The notes beneath the pieces were generated by a model. It saw nothing but the letters and a program-made list of their open reading frames with translations. It had not been told where the DNA came from and searched no databases. Below are positions 53,172 to 63,821 of a DNA stretch of 64,000 nt, one piece after another. This DNA comes from Takakia lepidozioides (Eukaryota; Streptophyta; Takakiopsida; Takakiales; Takakiaceae), in contig CM060734.1 in NCBI GenBank assembly GCA_030704615.1, positions 58,792,042 to 58,856,041 of the forward strand, given 5' to 3'. The translations under genes were made by a program, and so were the position numbers. Position 1 is the stretch's first letter, and every line of letters begins with the position of its first letter.

Positions 53172-54049
53172 CCATGACCTATATAATATTTCAAATGATG
53201 ATGATGGCTCAACGGCTTCCAGACCCTCCATCTTGATGCACTTAAGCAAGAGACAGACATATGTATATGAATCTGCTGAAATGCCAAAGTCTCCATCCGC
53301 CCCTGTTGTGCATACCCTGCCTCTTCATGTTGCATTTGCTCGTAGGTCTCAAAAACATCCCTACTGCACCCATGCAGAGCACATCCTACAATCACTGAAC
53401 TCCAAGGGACAATATTTCATTTTGTCATATTGTTGAAACTTGACATGCATAGTTCATGCTCCCACATTTGGCATACATGTCAGCAAGGGCAGACTCCAGT
53501 AAGCGCTAATCCAGTTTTAACAAGGTCAGCGTGGATCTCTAAGTAGGCAGAGATTGAAACACGGTCTGACAAGACCAAGCTGACTCTCGCAAGAACCTTG
53601 TAAACATCAGGAAGAATACCAAATCATGGCACTAACAGGAGGCAAAGATTGAAACACAGCTTGGCAATAACCTGTTGTGTGTGCTGCTTGTGTCTGTAGT
53701 CAGATAATGTTGGATCAATCTATGAATCTGGACCCACACTCGATCCCTGCTCCTTCAGCTATCCATGCCTTTGCTTGCAAGGTGAACGATGGCGGAAAAT
53801 GCAGAGCTCTTGCACAATGGCGAAAAACGTAGAGCTCCTACAGTTCAAGAAGATCAAGATCCGGGCATTGCGGGCAGTTCCAAAAACGTTGGCGCGACGA
53901 TTTCTATTGGTCTATTTCTCGCGGGCCGTCCGTGCAGATTCCAAAGAAATTGACGACAACGATGACGTGTCTACGATGACGTGACAACGATGATGTGGCA
54001 CTATGGCACCCTATACCTGCTCTACGCTAAACTAGCTTCCGACCTTCGG
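53172..54049 (-). pseudogene. CACTA-2 interior with PPR remnants
   Basis: 53395-53230 (minus) still encodes MIVGCALHGCSRDVFETYEQ-type PPR residues. 53530-53775 holds the AAGACCAAGCTGACTCTC and ATCCCTGCTCCTTCAGCTAT words found in the CACTA-1 cassettes. The rest (53780-54049) is unrecognised. Confidence 0.5.
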
Positions 54050-54374
54050 TCGTCGCTAAAATTATACACACCAAATTACAAAATCCCCAGTAGTAATCAT
54101 GACTATGTAATCTCATCCATGTACACTGTAGTCATGGAAATTACTATGAATGGTGAGCTAAATCTGGTCAATTGCCGTTGACCAGCCTTCCGTCCATTCC
54201 GGAGCCATGTAGTCATACAGATGACTACTTAGATAGTCATTCACATGATTATAGTCGTATGAACGACTGCGGGAGGTCAATTTCATATAAAAACATGGTA
54301 CAGTCATGGTCAAAGTCAAGAAAACCATGACTACCACGGTTTGGCAGTCATAACTACCGCGATCTGTTGTAGTG

Positions 54375-54882
54375 TCTCTCCCTATCATTTTCTCCAAACG
54401 TTGTAGTGAACTCGGACATGAATGCTTCAAAATTATATAGTAAATGCGATTATTTTTCTTATAGCGATGCAAACCAAGATAGGGCAGTGCCTGATAAGAA
54501 GGGTGCCCACGAATCCTGCTTGAATACCTTCATCGGGGTAACGTTGTGGATATAGTCGTAGGAACACTCGTATTTGTTGAACAAAACTGCGAAATCTTGA
54601 CTTTGTCCCATCAAATTTCTCGGGCATGCTGATCTTTGGTTCTCTCGTAATCTGTTGAAGATGAACCGTTGTAGTATGAATTGTTGCGTATGGTTGAAGA
54701 TCCATTGTTCGACTCCTTTAACTCTGAAATTTGTTGTTGCAAATTGTGGAGAGCGTTGCCAAGATCTTGAGACTGATCAGCTTGTAATTGGGCGGTAGAG
54801 GTACGAAGTTCTTGCATCTGGAGCTAAAGAGTCTGCAATGTGGCGACCATTTCCGCAAATGTGCCTTCCATCTTAACTATCT
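54375..54882 (-). pseudogene. gag N-terminal part next to the right LTR
   Basis: The minus strand starts near 54880 (MEGTFAEMVATLQ, then a stop) and continues MQELRTSTAQLQADQSQ, MPEKFDGTKSRFRSFVQQIR and YPDEGIQAGFVGTLL, matching copy A gag in order. It is broken by frameshifts and ends at the CACTA-2 insertion point within GENDRE. Confidence 0.8.
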
Positions 54883-54909
54883 AAGGAACAAACTTTAGTC
54901 TCGTTAAAC

Positions 54910-55518
54910 TGTCAAGGACGAGAATATGACTGAATCCAAACAAGAGATCAGACTAGAGGTACAAGACTAGACAAGAAGTCAAGGTCGGCGTGGCCGTATG
55001 CATGATGAGTAAATAGAAATCAAGACGATCTTTATAACAATGAACAAGAGTACAAGATATTGGAACACGACTTGAATACTGGAATGCTGGAAACTAGACT
55101 GAAGTACCAGATACTGGAAACTGGGCTAGAGTACTGAGAACTGGACTGGAGTACTGGGAACTGGAAACAAGAGTAGCTTGAACTAGTGTTGGCGAGACTG
55201 AAGAGTGTCCAGTCTCGCCTCCTATATATACTGGCTACTAGGAGGTTCCCTAAGAGGCTTCCCAAAAGGAGGTTTCTTGATGAAGAAGTTTCCAAGGTTA
55301 AACAAAGGTTTCTTGATAGAAAAGTTTCCTAAAAAAGAAGCTTCCCAAGCAGTTTCTCAAGTTACTCTCGGTAATTTGATAAATTTCCGGTAATTTGGTA
55401 ATTAATGATAACTTATGGTAAATCATGGTAGATCACGGTAACTTTCAGTAACATGATAACTTAGTAACTTATGGTATTTACTCCTGATAAGTTCCTCTAG
55501 GCTATGTCTGTGACATCA
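54910..55518 (-). repeat. 5' LTR at the right end of the nested chromovirus
   Basis: 609 bp, minus-strand TGATGTCACAGACATAGCC...CCTTGACA, with TATATATA and AGTCTCGCCAA. Its diagnostic variants match LTR C (40617-40870), not the complete LTR at 40871-41683. The flank CATTT does not match either left flank, so no target duplication is established. Confidence 0.82.
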
Positions 55519-55727
55519 CATTTACAACCCAACCTTAAGTGATAAAGGGGCCCAGATTCTTAAAAAGATCTGTCATAGATGAATATGCAATATGATGGAC
55601 AACCATTTGCTGGAACATTAGAGTCGTTCCACCGGATAAATGATAGTTGTTTTACAAGCGACTACTCAAACACTTTATAGACTTTAGGAAACAATGTTTT
55701 GATGTTTCTTCATCTTCATATTGGCAG
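55519..55727. other. Short flank right of the chromovirus
   Basis: No feature recognised, apart from a TTCATATTGGCAG splice-acceptor-like site at its end. Confidence 0.4.
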
Positions 55728-55920
55728 TCAAGTTGAATTCTTGCGACAGGTGGGCAATCGAGGTGCAATGAAGTTGCTATCTATGTCGAGCGGCGATGTG
55801 AACCATTGCGCACATTCGTTCGCCAAGCTCGAGATCGAGATGGTCGTGAAGTCACCATTATTACGGGAAGTTATTGCATGGGAAACACTCTTCAATTCGT
55901 GTACCCATGGAAGAGCGTAG
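55728..55920 (+). CDS. Putative exon homologous to 40016-40210
   Basis: After an acceptor-like TTGGCAG the plus strand encodes VEFLRQVGNRGAMKLLSMSS, GDVNHCAHSFAKLEIEMVVK and SPLLREVIAWETLF, similar at protein level to the minus-strand segment near 40016-40210. Conserved core: LLS(L/M)xSGxVNHCAHS and VVKSxLL. Family unknown to me; neighbouring exons were not identified. Confidence 0.35.
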
Positions 55921-56189
55921 TACGAAAGACACTTGTTTAAATCGTGCTTGCAAATGCTTGGTACAGTATGTATGATATCATTACAATGATAAAATTTTAT
56001 GACATTATCATCTATATATTGCATCGCATATATTGTTTTGATTGAATATATAAATATGTAAATCTTTTATGATATTGAGATTATATTTCATACAAGATAA
56101 TATTTTTAATCGTACTTTTATTTCTGTTCATAGGCCTTCTAATATGTTCATGTCCACTTTTCTACCATCAAATCCACTTTTAACTAATA
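55921..56189. other. AT-rich intergenic DNA
   Basis: No feature recognised. Confidence 0.45.
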
Positions 56190-56569
56190 CCGTATTTATG
56201 GCTTATATCGACAATGATAATAGTTCAGTCGTTCTAGCATGGAGTGTACCTCTAATCGAGTGTTGATTAATTTGCCATCAATAGCTTACTAGTTAATCTT
56301 AGCACTTTGTCTTCAATATCCCACGTTAGAAGTTAAAAGTATTATATTTATGGAAATAATCGTATTAATTAGTTTAGTTGAAATGAGGGTTATTAACATG
56401 GGGAAAATTATTCAGTTGGCAAAGTGTTAAGCTCATGTCACATAATCAGCAACTTATATTAATCAAATTAGGACAAATATCGGTGTAACTTACTTAGTGT
56501 CCAGCTGAATAGGTGTTTGTTACTATTGACCTTTCTATATCAATACATTAAGTTTGGTAGTTTGTTTTG

Positions 56570-59500
56570 TTTTGTTTTGTTTGGAGAATCATTGAGATCC
56601 CAAACCGAAAACCCTCTGCTCGAGGTCTTGATACCGCTGAAAAGCCCTCGATAAATAAGGACGCATAGAGGCAGTTTCATAGTTTTTGGACCTGCGGTGT
56701 GGTGTGGGAGATATTGGATTTCAAGTATATTTTTATCACTAGAAATTCATGAAAAATAGCAAATTGGGTTTTTCCAGGAGTATAAACGATTTTGTGCTCA
56801 ACGGCACAGACCACACTAGTGTATCAATATATGAAGCGAGACATTTGTTTGGTTTTGTTTTCTCACGTTGAGATGTCCCAAACGTGGGGTTGGAAAGCCC
56901 TCCACGAGGAGGGATGCACAGGCATGATTTTCGGACCTAGGGTGTGGGAGATATGGAATTTCAAGTACTTTGGGTCGCTTGAAATTCACGAGGGACAACG
57001 GTTGGAGCTTCGACAGGAGAAATATCAAGGGAAAGGTCTCCGGTTCAAATCAGGTCGTAGGTTCCGTGAAAAAAAAATGATTAGACTTAGATGACTTGGA
57101 TGATATTGGACACTTAGGCCAACGGCACAGGCTACCCTAATTAACCCCTAAGGAGTCTTTTTGGTGGGCCAGCCCCAAAACAGGACTTCCCAAAAGTATA
57201 CATCCATAGGTATGAACCGTACCAAGTGGTACCTACCTACTACATGTACCTACTGACAAAATTAGGCGTCACAACTGGTAGATTATAACATTTATATAGG
57301 GTGTATTTTGTAAAAACACAGAAATGGAGATGGAGAACTTCAGTTTGACCAAGGTCATTGGCCACCTTCCTGAATTTTGCTGACTCCACATTTCAGCATG
57401 CCACTTTACAGGGTACTCTCCAAATTTCGTGACCACACTACAAAAATTGCATATGCCTCCTTGGTATGTCCAATAAGAGGGAAACACTCCAAGAAAGGAA
57501 AAAGCTGCCTGGAAGGCAGTGTTTTTTATGAAATGAAAATTCCTCTAGTAGAGCCTTCCTCTATTGCAAGAAGACAAAGAGGAATCCCCCAAAAAAATTG
57601 AAAATTTCCAAATCCTCGTGTGTAGATGATAACAATTTCTAGGCCAGGCAATTGTTGCCGGCCGGTGAACACTTCTGGCAGCCTCTTTTCCGGGGCCATG
57701 TCACTAAAACCACGGCGAACCCAAGGCATTTAAGAGGGCAGTGTCCCAAAGCGTGAAGGCATGCAGCCCGCCGCTCAGCCCATCGCAGCAAACTGACGCC
57801 GGTGACCTGCCACGTATAGGTCAACTGCGCTGGCGGGCCCCCAACCATGGATTTTGGGGTACCCTGCAACCTTTAGAAATTCGTACTTGCCGCAGATTTA
57901 GGTTTTTGGGGGTGCCATAAATTTCCCCATGTGCGTGACGATGCAGCGCACACTTTTTGTTCAAGGCATTTTTTCATCCACTTTCATCCACAAAGAGTTA
58001 TTCCGTGGATGAAATTGGCAACACGGTCGCTTGGGCCTTTAGGGGTTAAGTTTGGTACTTTTGTTTTGTTTTGTTTTGTAGCATCCTTGAGATCTCCCAA
58101 ACTACAAGGCCTCCAACCGGGTTTGAAAGTATTTTTTATCGTTGGAAATTCATGAAAAATAACAAATTGGGTTTTTATGGAACATGTGCTCAATGACAGA
58201 GACCACACTAGTTGGTTTTATGCTGCACTCTCACTAATGTGGCATGTGTCGTTGAGCACATATTGTACTGTTTATTAAGTACCTACGTATTTACATTTAT
58301 GACCATGTGTATCAAAAAAACAAATGGAGGGCCAACATTCGAGAACAAATCCAATTTATTATTTTTCATCGAGGCTTTCTAGCGGTATTAAGACGTCGGC
58401 AAAGGCTTGCGGTTTGGGAGATCTCAACAATGAAACAAAACAAAACAAATTACCTTGCTTAATATATTGATATTTGTCCCACCCAAATACACTACACCTC
58501 TACTACGAGCCTTGCATTTCATGGCTATTTCATCACTCACATCCCTAATCCTCAATAAACGTAAGATTGAAAGTGGCCAGCTAGCCACTCTGTGACAAGT
58601 TACGGTTCGGATAGAGCCCACCCTTGAAAGGGGGCAATACCCGAAAGGGGGCAATACCCGCAAGGGGAAGAGGCTCTTATTTACGCTAGCTTCGGTTGGC
58701 GTCATATATATATATATATTGATATTTGTCATTTTCCCATGGCGGTAATGTAGGTCTATGGCTAACTATCAATATAGCTTATCCCTCAATTGCCCAATGC
58801 CACAGTTTGACTTTAAAAAAAAAATAGGGACCACTGGTGTAACTTTTAGAAAATGGATTTTTAAAGAAATTGACCGCACTTTCTTCCTGCACCCACTTGC
58901 CAATTTTCAGGGCAATCATCCCCATATCACACCACCGTTGAATGTGGGACCATTATTGGGCCCATTGGAGACATGGTATTTTATTGGCGATTTTTTTAGA
59001 TTTGAGTGACGGGATCAACTCTAATTGAGGCGAGATTAGTAGTGCTTCATGCCCTTTAGAATCCCTCATCCAACAAGCCAAAAACAACCTAACTTGGCCA
59101 ACGAACGTAGTGCTGCCACTAGGTCAAACCTGGGCAAGATCCCCTAACCATAACCCTTTCACACATATGTATGAAGCAATCTTAGCATGAAAAAGAGAGA
59201 CTTACCTTCATCAAAACTTGACCCCCTTGCTTGCGTGATGAGGCAACTTTGCTTTAACTCAAAATTAGGGCAATCAGTTGCCCAATCTAGCAGTGCACGA
59301 CAAGGCCAATGTATGGCACTAATTTCATAAAAATTGAAGCAGATTTGAAAAAGCAATTTACATTTAAATAGGCCCCAAAGTACATATTGGGCCTGGTGGG
59401 CAGCTTAAGGGTTGGGTGGTTTGTTTGCTTGTTTGTTTGTTTGTTTTTGTAGCGTCGTTGAGATCTCCCAAACTGCAGGAACTCAACCCTGATTCTAGAT

Positions 59501-60440
59501 ACTGCTATAAAGCCCTCGATGAGTAGGGGATGTATCGAGGGCGGTTTCATAATTATCTTTGGAGCTGCGGTGTGGGAGACATTGAATTTCAAGTCTTTTT
59601 TATCACTAGAAACTCATGGAAAGTAGTAAATTGGAATTTTCTGGAATATTGACGTCTACAATATTGTTTGTAGCGTTATTGAAATCTCCCAAGTCGCAAG
59701 GCCTTCACCTGGGTTCTTGATACCAATGGAAAGCCCTCGAGGAGTACGGGTGCATGGAGGTGATTTCATAATTTTTGAATCTACGTGCAGTGTTCTTATT
59801 TCTGGTGAAACTTTGCATTTTTTTCGACCTGCAAAAAAAAGAATATTCTGTCAGAAATTCCCTATTTTCTCATGGATGAAATCGCCAAACCTCCAGATAA
59901 AATATAAATCTTGGATGAATTTGCTGAATATGGATGAAAATACAGTGGAGGATGATTCTATCCAAATTTCAGTGGATGAACAGAAAATCTGGTTATTTCG
60001 TGCAAAACTCAATAGCCACTCTTGTTATTTTCCAAATTTCAAAAGAAAAACACTGTCTACGTGTGGGAGATCTTGAATTTCAATTACTTTTTTCGTAACT
60101 GGAGTTCAATTAAAAAATAAAAAATTGGGTTTTTCTGCAATATTAGTGTGAAAAATACTGAATGTCAAATATTTTTTGTCATTGTATAGTCATGAAACTT
60201 GAATATGTGCTCAACAACACTGCACTAGTCAATATATTGAGCAAGGTAGTTTGTTTTGTAAAGTTGTTGAGGTCTCGGCATCCACCCATGGTCTTGATAC
60301 CGTTGGAAAGCCCTCGAAGAGTAGGGGTGCATCGATTCGGTTTCACAATTTTTGGACCTGTTGTGTGAGAGATATTGAATTTCAAGTATTTATGTAAATA
60401 GAAATTCATGAAAAATTGGATTTTTCTGGAATATAAAATG
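56570..60440 (+). repeat. Cluster of ~230-bp repeat modules (copy 2)
   Basis: Units or parts of the family described at 31425-33560 start near 56583, 56866, 58079, 59449, 59668 and 60257; an inverted part lies at about 58360-58445. TTTTG or TTTG microsatellites precede several. Confidence 0.7.
58627..58660 (+). repeat. Short tandem duplication
   Basis: GAAAGGGGGCAATACCC occurs twice in a row, followed by a third partial GCAAGGGG. Confidence 0.85.
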
Positions 60441-60480
60441 ACTGTACAATATGTACTCAATGGCACATACCTCACTATAT

Positions 60481-61095
60481 GGGCATAAACTTACTAACTG
60501 CAATTGAAAATGCCTCATACCATTGTCAATTGTTCTTTACTCAATTCTTCCAGTTGCTCAATTATGCTCCACACCACTTATTGAAAATCCAACCCAACTC
60601 CTGCTGTTCACCAACTAACACTTTCAATGAGATTTGTTTTTTTTTAAAGAAAAAAGAACAGGGGACATGAGATTTTATATTCTAGAATGTACATTTCTTC
60701 ATGTTTCTGGATATGTAGTTGTTTATGTAGATTATACACTATTCAGCCCATGTATGGAACTATTTGTACCCTATTTTTCTTTCACACATGAGCTTGAGGT
60801 ATAAAAATTTGTCAAGTTGTCAATTTTTATATCTTCTTTATATTAAGTATAATATTATTCCATCCTCAAATCCATATAATTTCTTGTGCATGAAAATTGG
60901 TTTTCGCAAAGGGTTTGATGTACATCCCATGTGTAAATTATTCATGACTGATTACGTATATTAATTAACTTTTCTACATCCCTTAATTTGTGGTTTCACT
61001 TATGTTGCTCTGATCGCAAAGATAAATTTAACTAGCAATATACATATATTGACAAAATAATTTATAAGTGTCAGAATGAGAACAAACTATGAATT
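60481..61095. other. AT-rich intergenic DNA
   Basis: No gene recognised. TTTAAAGAAAAAAGAACAGG near 60644 recalls the LINE-like tails elsewhere in the window, but the match is short. Confidence 0.4.
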
Positions 61096-61621
61096 TTGAA
61101 GTTTACATTTTGCCTTGCCAACAACATCGTTGAGAGAATGCATGATCGTTTAGAACTAAATGTGCGGAGTCAAATACATTATATAGTGGATCGGAAATTA
61201 AATACTTTGAGAGAGAAATTGATGAAGAGACATATGATGGATGACTTTTTGGTATGGGCTAAGCCTTGCCTTCATAGCTTGGCCGACGAGATTTTGTCGT
61301 ATGCTTTGCACATTTAATCGTGATTTAACCCATCTACCAAATCTCTGAAGTGCTAGGGGGAGGGCAATGCTGAAGTGATGAACATCGGGTGAATATATTT
61401 ATTGGCTCTGTCCTTTGGGCACAGACTTTGCATCATGTTCAAGTCAATGGAGAAAATGTGGTCAAAGGACCTTACACCGTGTCAAGTGTATGATTGGTCT
61501 AAAAAAGCTCTTAGGTATAAACCACGAGGCAGCTTGTGAAAATTGTTGCTTCAATGGACAGAGCCTCTTGCAGCTTGTTAGGGATGGAACATTCATTAAA
61601 GATTTATACACGAAGCTATGA
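61096..61621 (+). other. Two short unrecognised open frames
   Basis: 61096-61317 (73 residues, rich in Arg/Lys/Glu/Leu, for example VDRKLNTLREKLMKRHM) and 61415-61621 (68 residues, ending LVRDGTFIKDLYTKL) have coding-like composition, but no domain or splice structure could be confirmed. They may be remnants of one gene. Confidence 0.25.
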
Positions 61622-62830
61622 TTTTTTTTAAGAAATAATTTTGAAGTTTAACAAATTGTACAATATTTGTATTCTAGAATTTATACGTCAAAATCAGTAC
61701 CATTGTCGTAACTCTTTTTTACCCTTGTTAAGGAGTCCATAGTTAAGGAGTTACACCAAAAATCTTGTCCAACACATCTGAAACACTGGGAGAAAGTGGC
61801 CAACATGATGAGGCATGTCACTTCTTATGGAATTGTTTTCCAATTGATGTATGTACCCATATAGGATTTTCCATAACATTTGTGAAGCTTTTTCCTACTC
61901 TGTACTAAGTCTGTAGAGGCAGTTGCGAAACCTTTTGTTCTCACCAAAATGTGATAAGATTCTAATTTCTGTGGCCAAAAGCCATGAAATTGTAGGGGAA
62001 GATAGGGAATAGAGTTACCAACATGATTCAGCGGTCAGGTTTTGTAGATCTGAGTATGTTTTTAGTTATGAATAAAAAGGTGGCCAGAGGTGCAAATTTT
62101 GCAGTCTAAGGGCCAGGCCGCACCTGCCGGGTTAAGGAGCCGAAGAGGTTAGTAACAAGGCATTTTGGATTGGCGGGTTTTCAGGAAAACGGCAGTGCAT
62201 TGACCCCCAACCTCCTTTAACCTGACGCCGCACCTACCGGCTATAGAACCGATGCGAAAAAAATCTCATCACTCGGGCGTTCATCCATCGCGCACACTTT
62301 ATCTTGGGAACGTGTAATAGAACCATTCGTGCACAGGAGGGGAACATACAGGATGGCACCGCAGTGCTGCTGCCAATTTTGCAAAATCCCCCGCAGGTTT
62401 AGCTCGAATTCGCAAGGGTTCATAATTCCGTCAGCGCTTCATCGTGGAGGCTGTTCTCAACCTCCCATGGGGACACCAAGTTAAGACCTGCGTAAAGTCC
62501 AGGCTGAGTTTGGGTCTTTGAACAATTGAAGCAGAAATTGTCCCGCTTTGAGCATCTAGTTTCAAGAAGACTTGTGGCTGGAAGTCCCGTCCTTCCATTC
62601 CATGTTAATTCTACCTCTGGTCTGAACCTTGGTATCTATCCTATCTTAAAGGAATTGCTCTTGCCTCAAGCATCACCACCTTCTGTGACTGCACTGGCAC
62701 TGTTTGATAAACAATATACTAGAATTGTAACCATTGCCACGGGCAGCCCACTAACACTGAGGACTGTCATATACAATGCAAGGATGATGGGCCAAAATTG
62801 GGTAGGTCTCAAGCAAAGAGGGAAGAACAC
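61622..62830. other. Unassigned DNA
   Basis: 62100-62460 is GC-richer, with CGCACCTGCCGGGTTAAGGA and CGCACCTACCGGCTATAGAA as a loosely repeated pair. The 137-residue plus frame 62526-62939 overlaps the GARP exon on the other strand and shows no domain. No gene can be supported. Confidence 0.35.
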
Positions 62831-62871
62831 ATCAACCTTCATTAATTCTCGAATCTGCTTTGGTGTGGCAA
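62831..62871 (-). pseudogene. Isolated GARP DNA-binding exon fragment
   Basis: After an acceptor-like TTTTGTTCAG the minus strand encodes VATPKQIRELMKVD (its first codon shared with the preceding exon), the conserved helix of HHO/NIGT1/EFM GARP domains. It breaks off where GLTNDEVKSHLQ should follow. In gene order this exon belongs before those at 63792 and 63529, yet it lies after them, so it is a displaced duplicate or remnant. Confidence 0.6.
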
Positions 62872-63186
62872 CTGAACAAAACAACACAACAGTTCAATCA
62901 AAGGACCCAATATCATTGACCCTAGAGGTTTCCTCATGAAGGAACAAACCACAAGTCAATGGAAACTATGTTTCATTGAAGCAAATTGCATATTTAGAGT
63001 AAAACTCTAGACTTACATTTCAAGGGGCCCATAAAAGAGGAAGATGAGACCACAAAAAAGTTCTTTACAATCTTAAAGGATATGCTAGTTCAACTATTAC
63101 CAAAATAAATCTAGTAATTAAGTTCTAGTATTGACAATGACTCAAGTCAATCGATAATTGACAGTCGACGGCAATCTTGCAGTATA
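62872..63186. other. Unassigned DNA between GARP exons
   Basis: No feature recognised. Confidence 0.35.
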
Positions 63187-63529
63187 TCACAAGCTTACTT
63201 GTGGGGAGCTCTGGGTCTGGGAGGCAGATTGTTGTGGTTCAAAGTAGGGAGGGTGGTGCATGTGGAGAGGACCTCCACTTTTCCCTTTGTTCACACCAGA
63301 GAAATACTCTTCAGGGAGAGAAGGTTGGCAAACGGTGTGACTGTTGGGTGGGGATGTTGGACTCGAAGTCATAAGGGCCCCCTATAGATGGCTGAGTGGC
63401 TGCCACTGCAGCCTTCGCATACTCTGGTGGTACCCAAATCCCCACTAGCACGACCAACTGTGGTGTTAGCTGAGGTGCTCCTGTTTGTGGAGATAGGCTA
63501 AGTGGTCTTCGGGTATGCAGCCTATATTT
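63187..63529 (-). CDS. GARP-family transcription factor exon (HHO/EFM-type), C-terminal part
   Basis: After the acceptor TTGTGCAG at 63530 the frame reads KYRLHTRRPLSLSPQTGAPQ then VVLVGIWVPPEYAKAA, the end of the Myb-like GARP domain plus the tail typical of plant HHO/NIGT1/EFM proteins (LHTRRP, GIWVPPEYA). The frame stops at 63311. A different frame (63372-63187) continues with FSGVNKGKSGGPLHMHHPP and QQSASQTQSSPQ, which also looks like HHO tail, so a frameshift or unrecognised splice lies near 63330-63370. These factors bind DNA and regulate nitrate/phosphate responses or flowering in angiosperms. 5' exons lie beyond 64000. Confidence 0.6.
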
Positions 63530-63791
63530 CTGCACAACAGATAAGTCCACTGCACATTGTTAGTTCTAATGAACAGCATAAGTGATTTGATATATAGAGA
63601 AGCCCTAAATTGATTTGAAGTTGATATAGAAGAAAACAAAGTTATTGTCCTTGCATGGTGCCAGGTGTAGGAAACTGGGGCTGACAGAGACCTCAATGGT
63701 AACATCAGCAATTGATATAATCTGTCATATGTGAGCATGGCCTAAATTGAGCGTTGGGACGGACTGTACTGTGGATGGAAGAAAGGAATAC

Positions 63792-63821
63792 CTGTAGATG
63801 GCTCTTGACTTCATCATTTGC
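63792..63821 (-). CDS. 30-bp GARP exon encoding ANDEVKSHLQ
   Basis: Bounded by CACACAG on one side and the donor GTATTC on the other. ANDEVKSHLQ is the end of the GARP recognition helix and joins in phase to KYRLHTRRP at 63529. Thirty bases is very short; in relatives this sequence is usually fused with VATPKQIRELMKVDGLT, so either an extra intron exists or the exon start is mis-set. Confidence 0.5.

Larger units (their letters stand above)
45714..54374 (-). mobile_element. CACTA-2: large CACTA element with PPR/PDF cargo, one end lost
   Basis: The right end (54374 inward, minus strand) reads CACTACAACAGATCGCGGTA, identical in start to CACTA-3 and close to CACTA-1. 54050-54374 is the inverted copy of 52319-52640, and 45720-46025 the inverted copy of 52640-52930. 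These place both flanks of one minus-oriented element of the CACTA-3 family. The far terminus (about 230 bp by comparison with CACTA-3) and about 155 bp of the target gag are deleted at 45713/45714. Inside are a long PPR-DYW pseudogene, PDF fragments, a SINE and nested CACTA-3. No transposase was recognised. Confidence 0.75.
56190..60480 (+). repeat. Segmental duplication, copy 2
   Basis: Colinear counterpart of 29010-33560, about 27 kb away in the same orientation. It lacks the TIR insertion seen in copy 1 and carries an extra stretch at about 56830-58050. The two copies differ by many substitutions and small indels, so the duplication is not recent. Confidence 0.65.

Noticed and set aside
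53775-53984. 69-residue open frame as a small gene
   Set aside because: It lies inside CACTA-2 with no domain and is basic/low complexity.
62526-62939. 137-residue plus-strand open frame as a gene
   Set aside because: It overlaps, antisense, the clear VATPKQIRELMKVD exon and has no recognisable motif.
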